Shown in pieces: positions 63,501 through 64,000 of a DNA stretch of 64,000 nt. Source of the DNA: Anoplopoma fimbria (Eukaryota > Chordata > Actinopteri > Perciformes > Anoplopomatidae); assembly GCF_027596085.1 (NCBI RefSeq), contig NC_072449.1, positions 25,146,522-25,210,521 on the forward strand. The letters run 5' to 3'. How positions within the stretch are numbered: position 1 is the stretch's first letter; each line of letters begins with the position of its first letter. The translations under genes and the position numbers were made by a program. Under the pieces are notes generated by a model, which was not told the origin of the DNA, made no database searches, and worked only from the letters and a program-made list of their open reading frames with translations.

Positions 63501-64000
63501 GGGAACATTTTTATGAAGGGTAATTAAGTGGAGCTCTGGTTAGAGAACAGTTCTGAACAACTATAAATGCGCACACAGTAACCTTACCGTTGCTTGGGTC
63601 GATGTAGAAGACGCCGCTCGTTGATGACATGACTCTGTAGGTTATCTTCCCGTTCTCCCCGGAATCACGGTCAGTGGCTGTTACTGTGATGACTGCACTG
63701 CCTGCTGGGAGGTGCTCTGGTACAGTGACCTAATGAGCAAAACACAATACAGATAAAATGGTATGTATCCATTACAGAAACAAACATGTTATTACTCCAA
63801 AAAGTGGTGTTTTATGCAGGTGTGAGGACAGATCATGTAGCTGTACCTGATACAAGTCTTGAGTAAAGGTGGGGGCATTATCGTTCACATCATCCACCAG
63901 CACAGTGATGTTGGCCTCGCTTTGATGTATAGAGTCGGATGAGCGGACAGTCAGAGTGTACCACGTCCTCTCCTCATAGTCCAGAAGGCCAGTCAGAGAC
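60506..64000 (-). CDS. dchs1: Dachsous cadherin-related 1, C-terminal part (partial; 5' end beyond window)
   Basis: Giant atypical cadherin, ligand of Fat4 in planar cell polarity and Hippo signalling, at the plasma membrane. Visible exons: 64000-63847 (cut by the window edge), 63729-63588 and the last exon 63102-60506. They encode the final 963 residues. Cadherin repeats are marked by DVNDNAP, DVNDNAPIF, DANDNAPAF, DINDNRPFF and EYDPVF linkers and by LD(F/Y)E motifs. The transmembrane helix (roughly 61,545-61,640; SVIAVSLGTIVILIIIAVALFF) is followed by the basic stop KLRRQRKERK. The cytoplasmic tail of about 340 residues has the segments that set DCHS1 apart: SSGRGSAEAEAAEDDEIRMI, ARGPDSGIQQDADQLSD, ELRGSYNWDYLLNWCPQFQP, IDPPPLITSVAHPGAK, SPSFSPSLSPLAARSP and a C-terminal ELRI. 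This tail is why dchs1 is preferred over dchs2. One huge 3' exon coding several repeats, membrane helix and tail is normal for the family. The juxtamembrane ectodomain contains RSKR, a possible furin site. Confidence 0.95.

Overview
The window is vertebrate nuclear DNA, almost certainly from a percomorph teleost. It carries split genes with GT-AG introns, long (AC)n microsatellites, tRNA-derived SINEs, a Tc1-type terminal repeat, and the dispersed fish repeat whose tail reads 'AAGTCGCTTTGGATAAAA...TGTAATGTAATG'. There is no bacterial-style gene packing. All four confidently identified genes lie on the minus strand.

Layout. 1-10.8 kb: no recognisable gene, but repeats, a long polypyrimidine tract and one promoter-like patch. 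10.8-24.15 kb: a duplicated neighbourhood holding a complete nine-exon GT92-family glycosyltransferase gene (477 codons), a 1.1-1.3 kb sequence present as two full copies, and relics of further copies. 24.19-29.21 kb: an eleven-exon FH2-domain formin of the FHDC family (841 aa). 32.71-37.10 kb: arfip2 (arfaptin-2), eight coding exons plus a probable in-frame 63-nt exon (369 or 390 aa). 37.4-60.5 kb: mostly gene-free, with LINE and SINE fragments, microsatellites, an inverted repeat pair, and a possible two-exon 3' end of an unrecognised gene at 44.74-45.20 kb. 60.51-64.00 kb: the 3' end of dchs1 (Dachsous cadherin-related 1): last cadherin repeats, transmembrane helix and full cytoplasmic tail, running off the right edge.

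Context. arfip2 and dchs1 are also neighbours on human 11p15.4, while human FHDC1, ARFIP1 and DCHS2 share 4q31.3. Finding an FHDC gene beside arfip2/dchs1 fits the sister arm of one ancient whole-genome duplication, with an FHDC copy kept in this fish. The GT92 gene looks like a later addition: it sits between two copies of sequence that matches the region just 3' of the fhdc stop codon, and the order of fragments suggests a tandem array that has decayed.

In function the genes are separate. The GT92 protein is a predicted type II Golgi glycosyltransferase. The formin should act on actin and microtubules. Arfaptin-2 is a BAR-type membrane-curvature protein binding Arl1/Arf/Rac at the trans-Golgi. 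Dachsous-1 is the Fat4 ligand in planar cell polarity. Exon limits were read by eye from splice sites and reading-frame continuity. Percent identities are estimates, and no alignment or database search was run.
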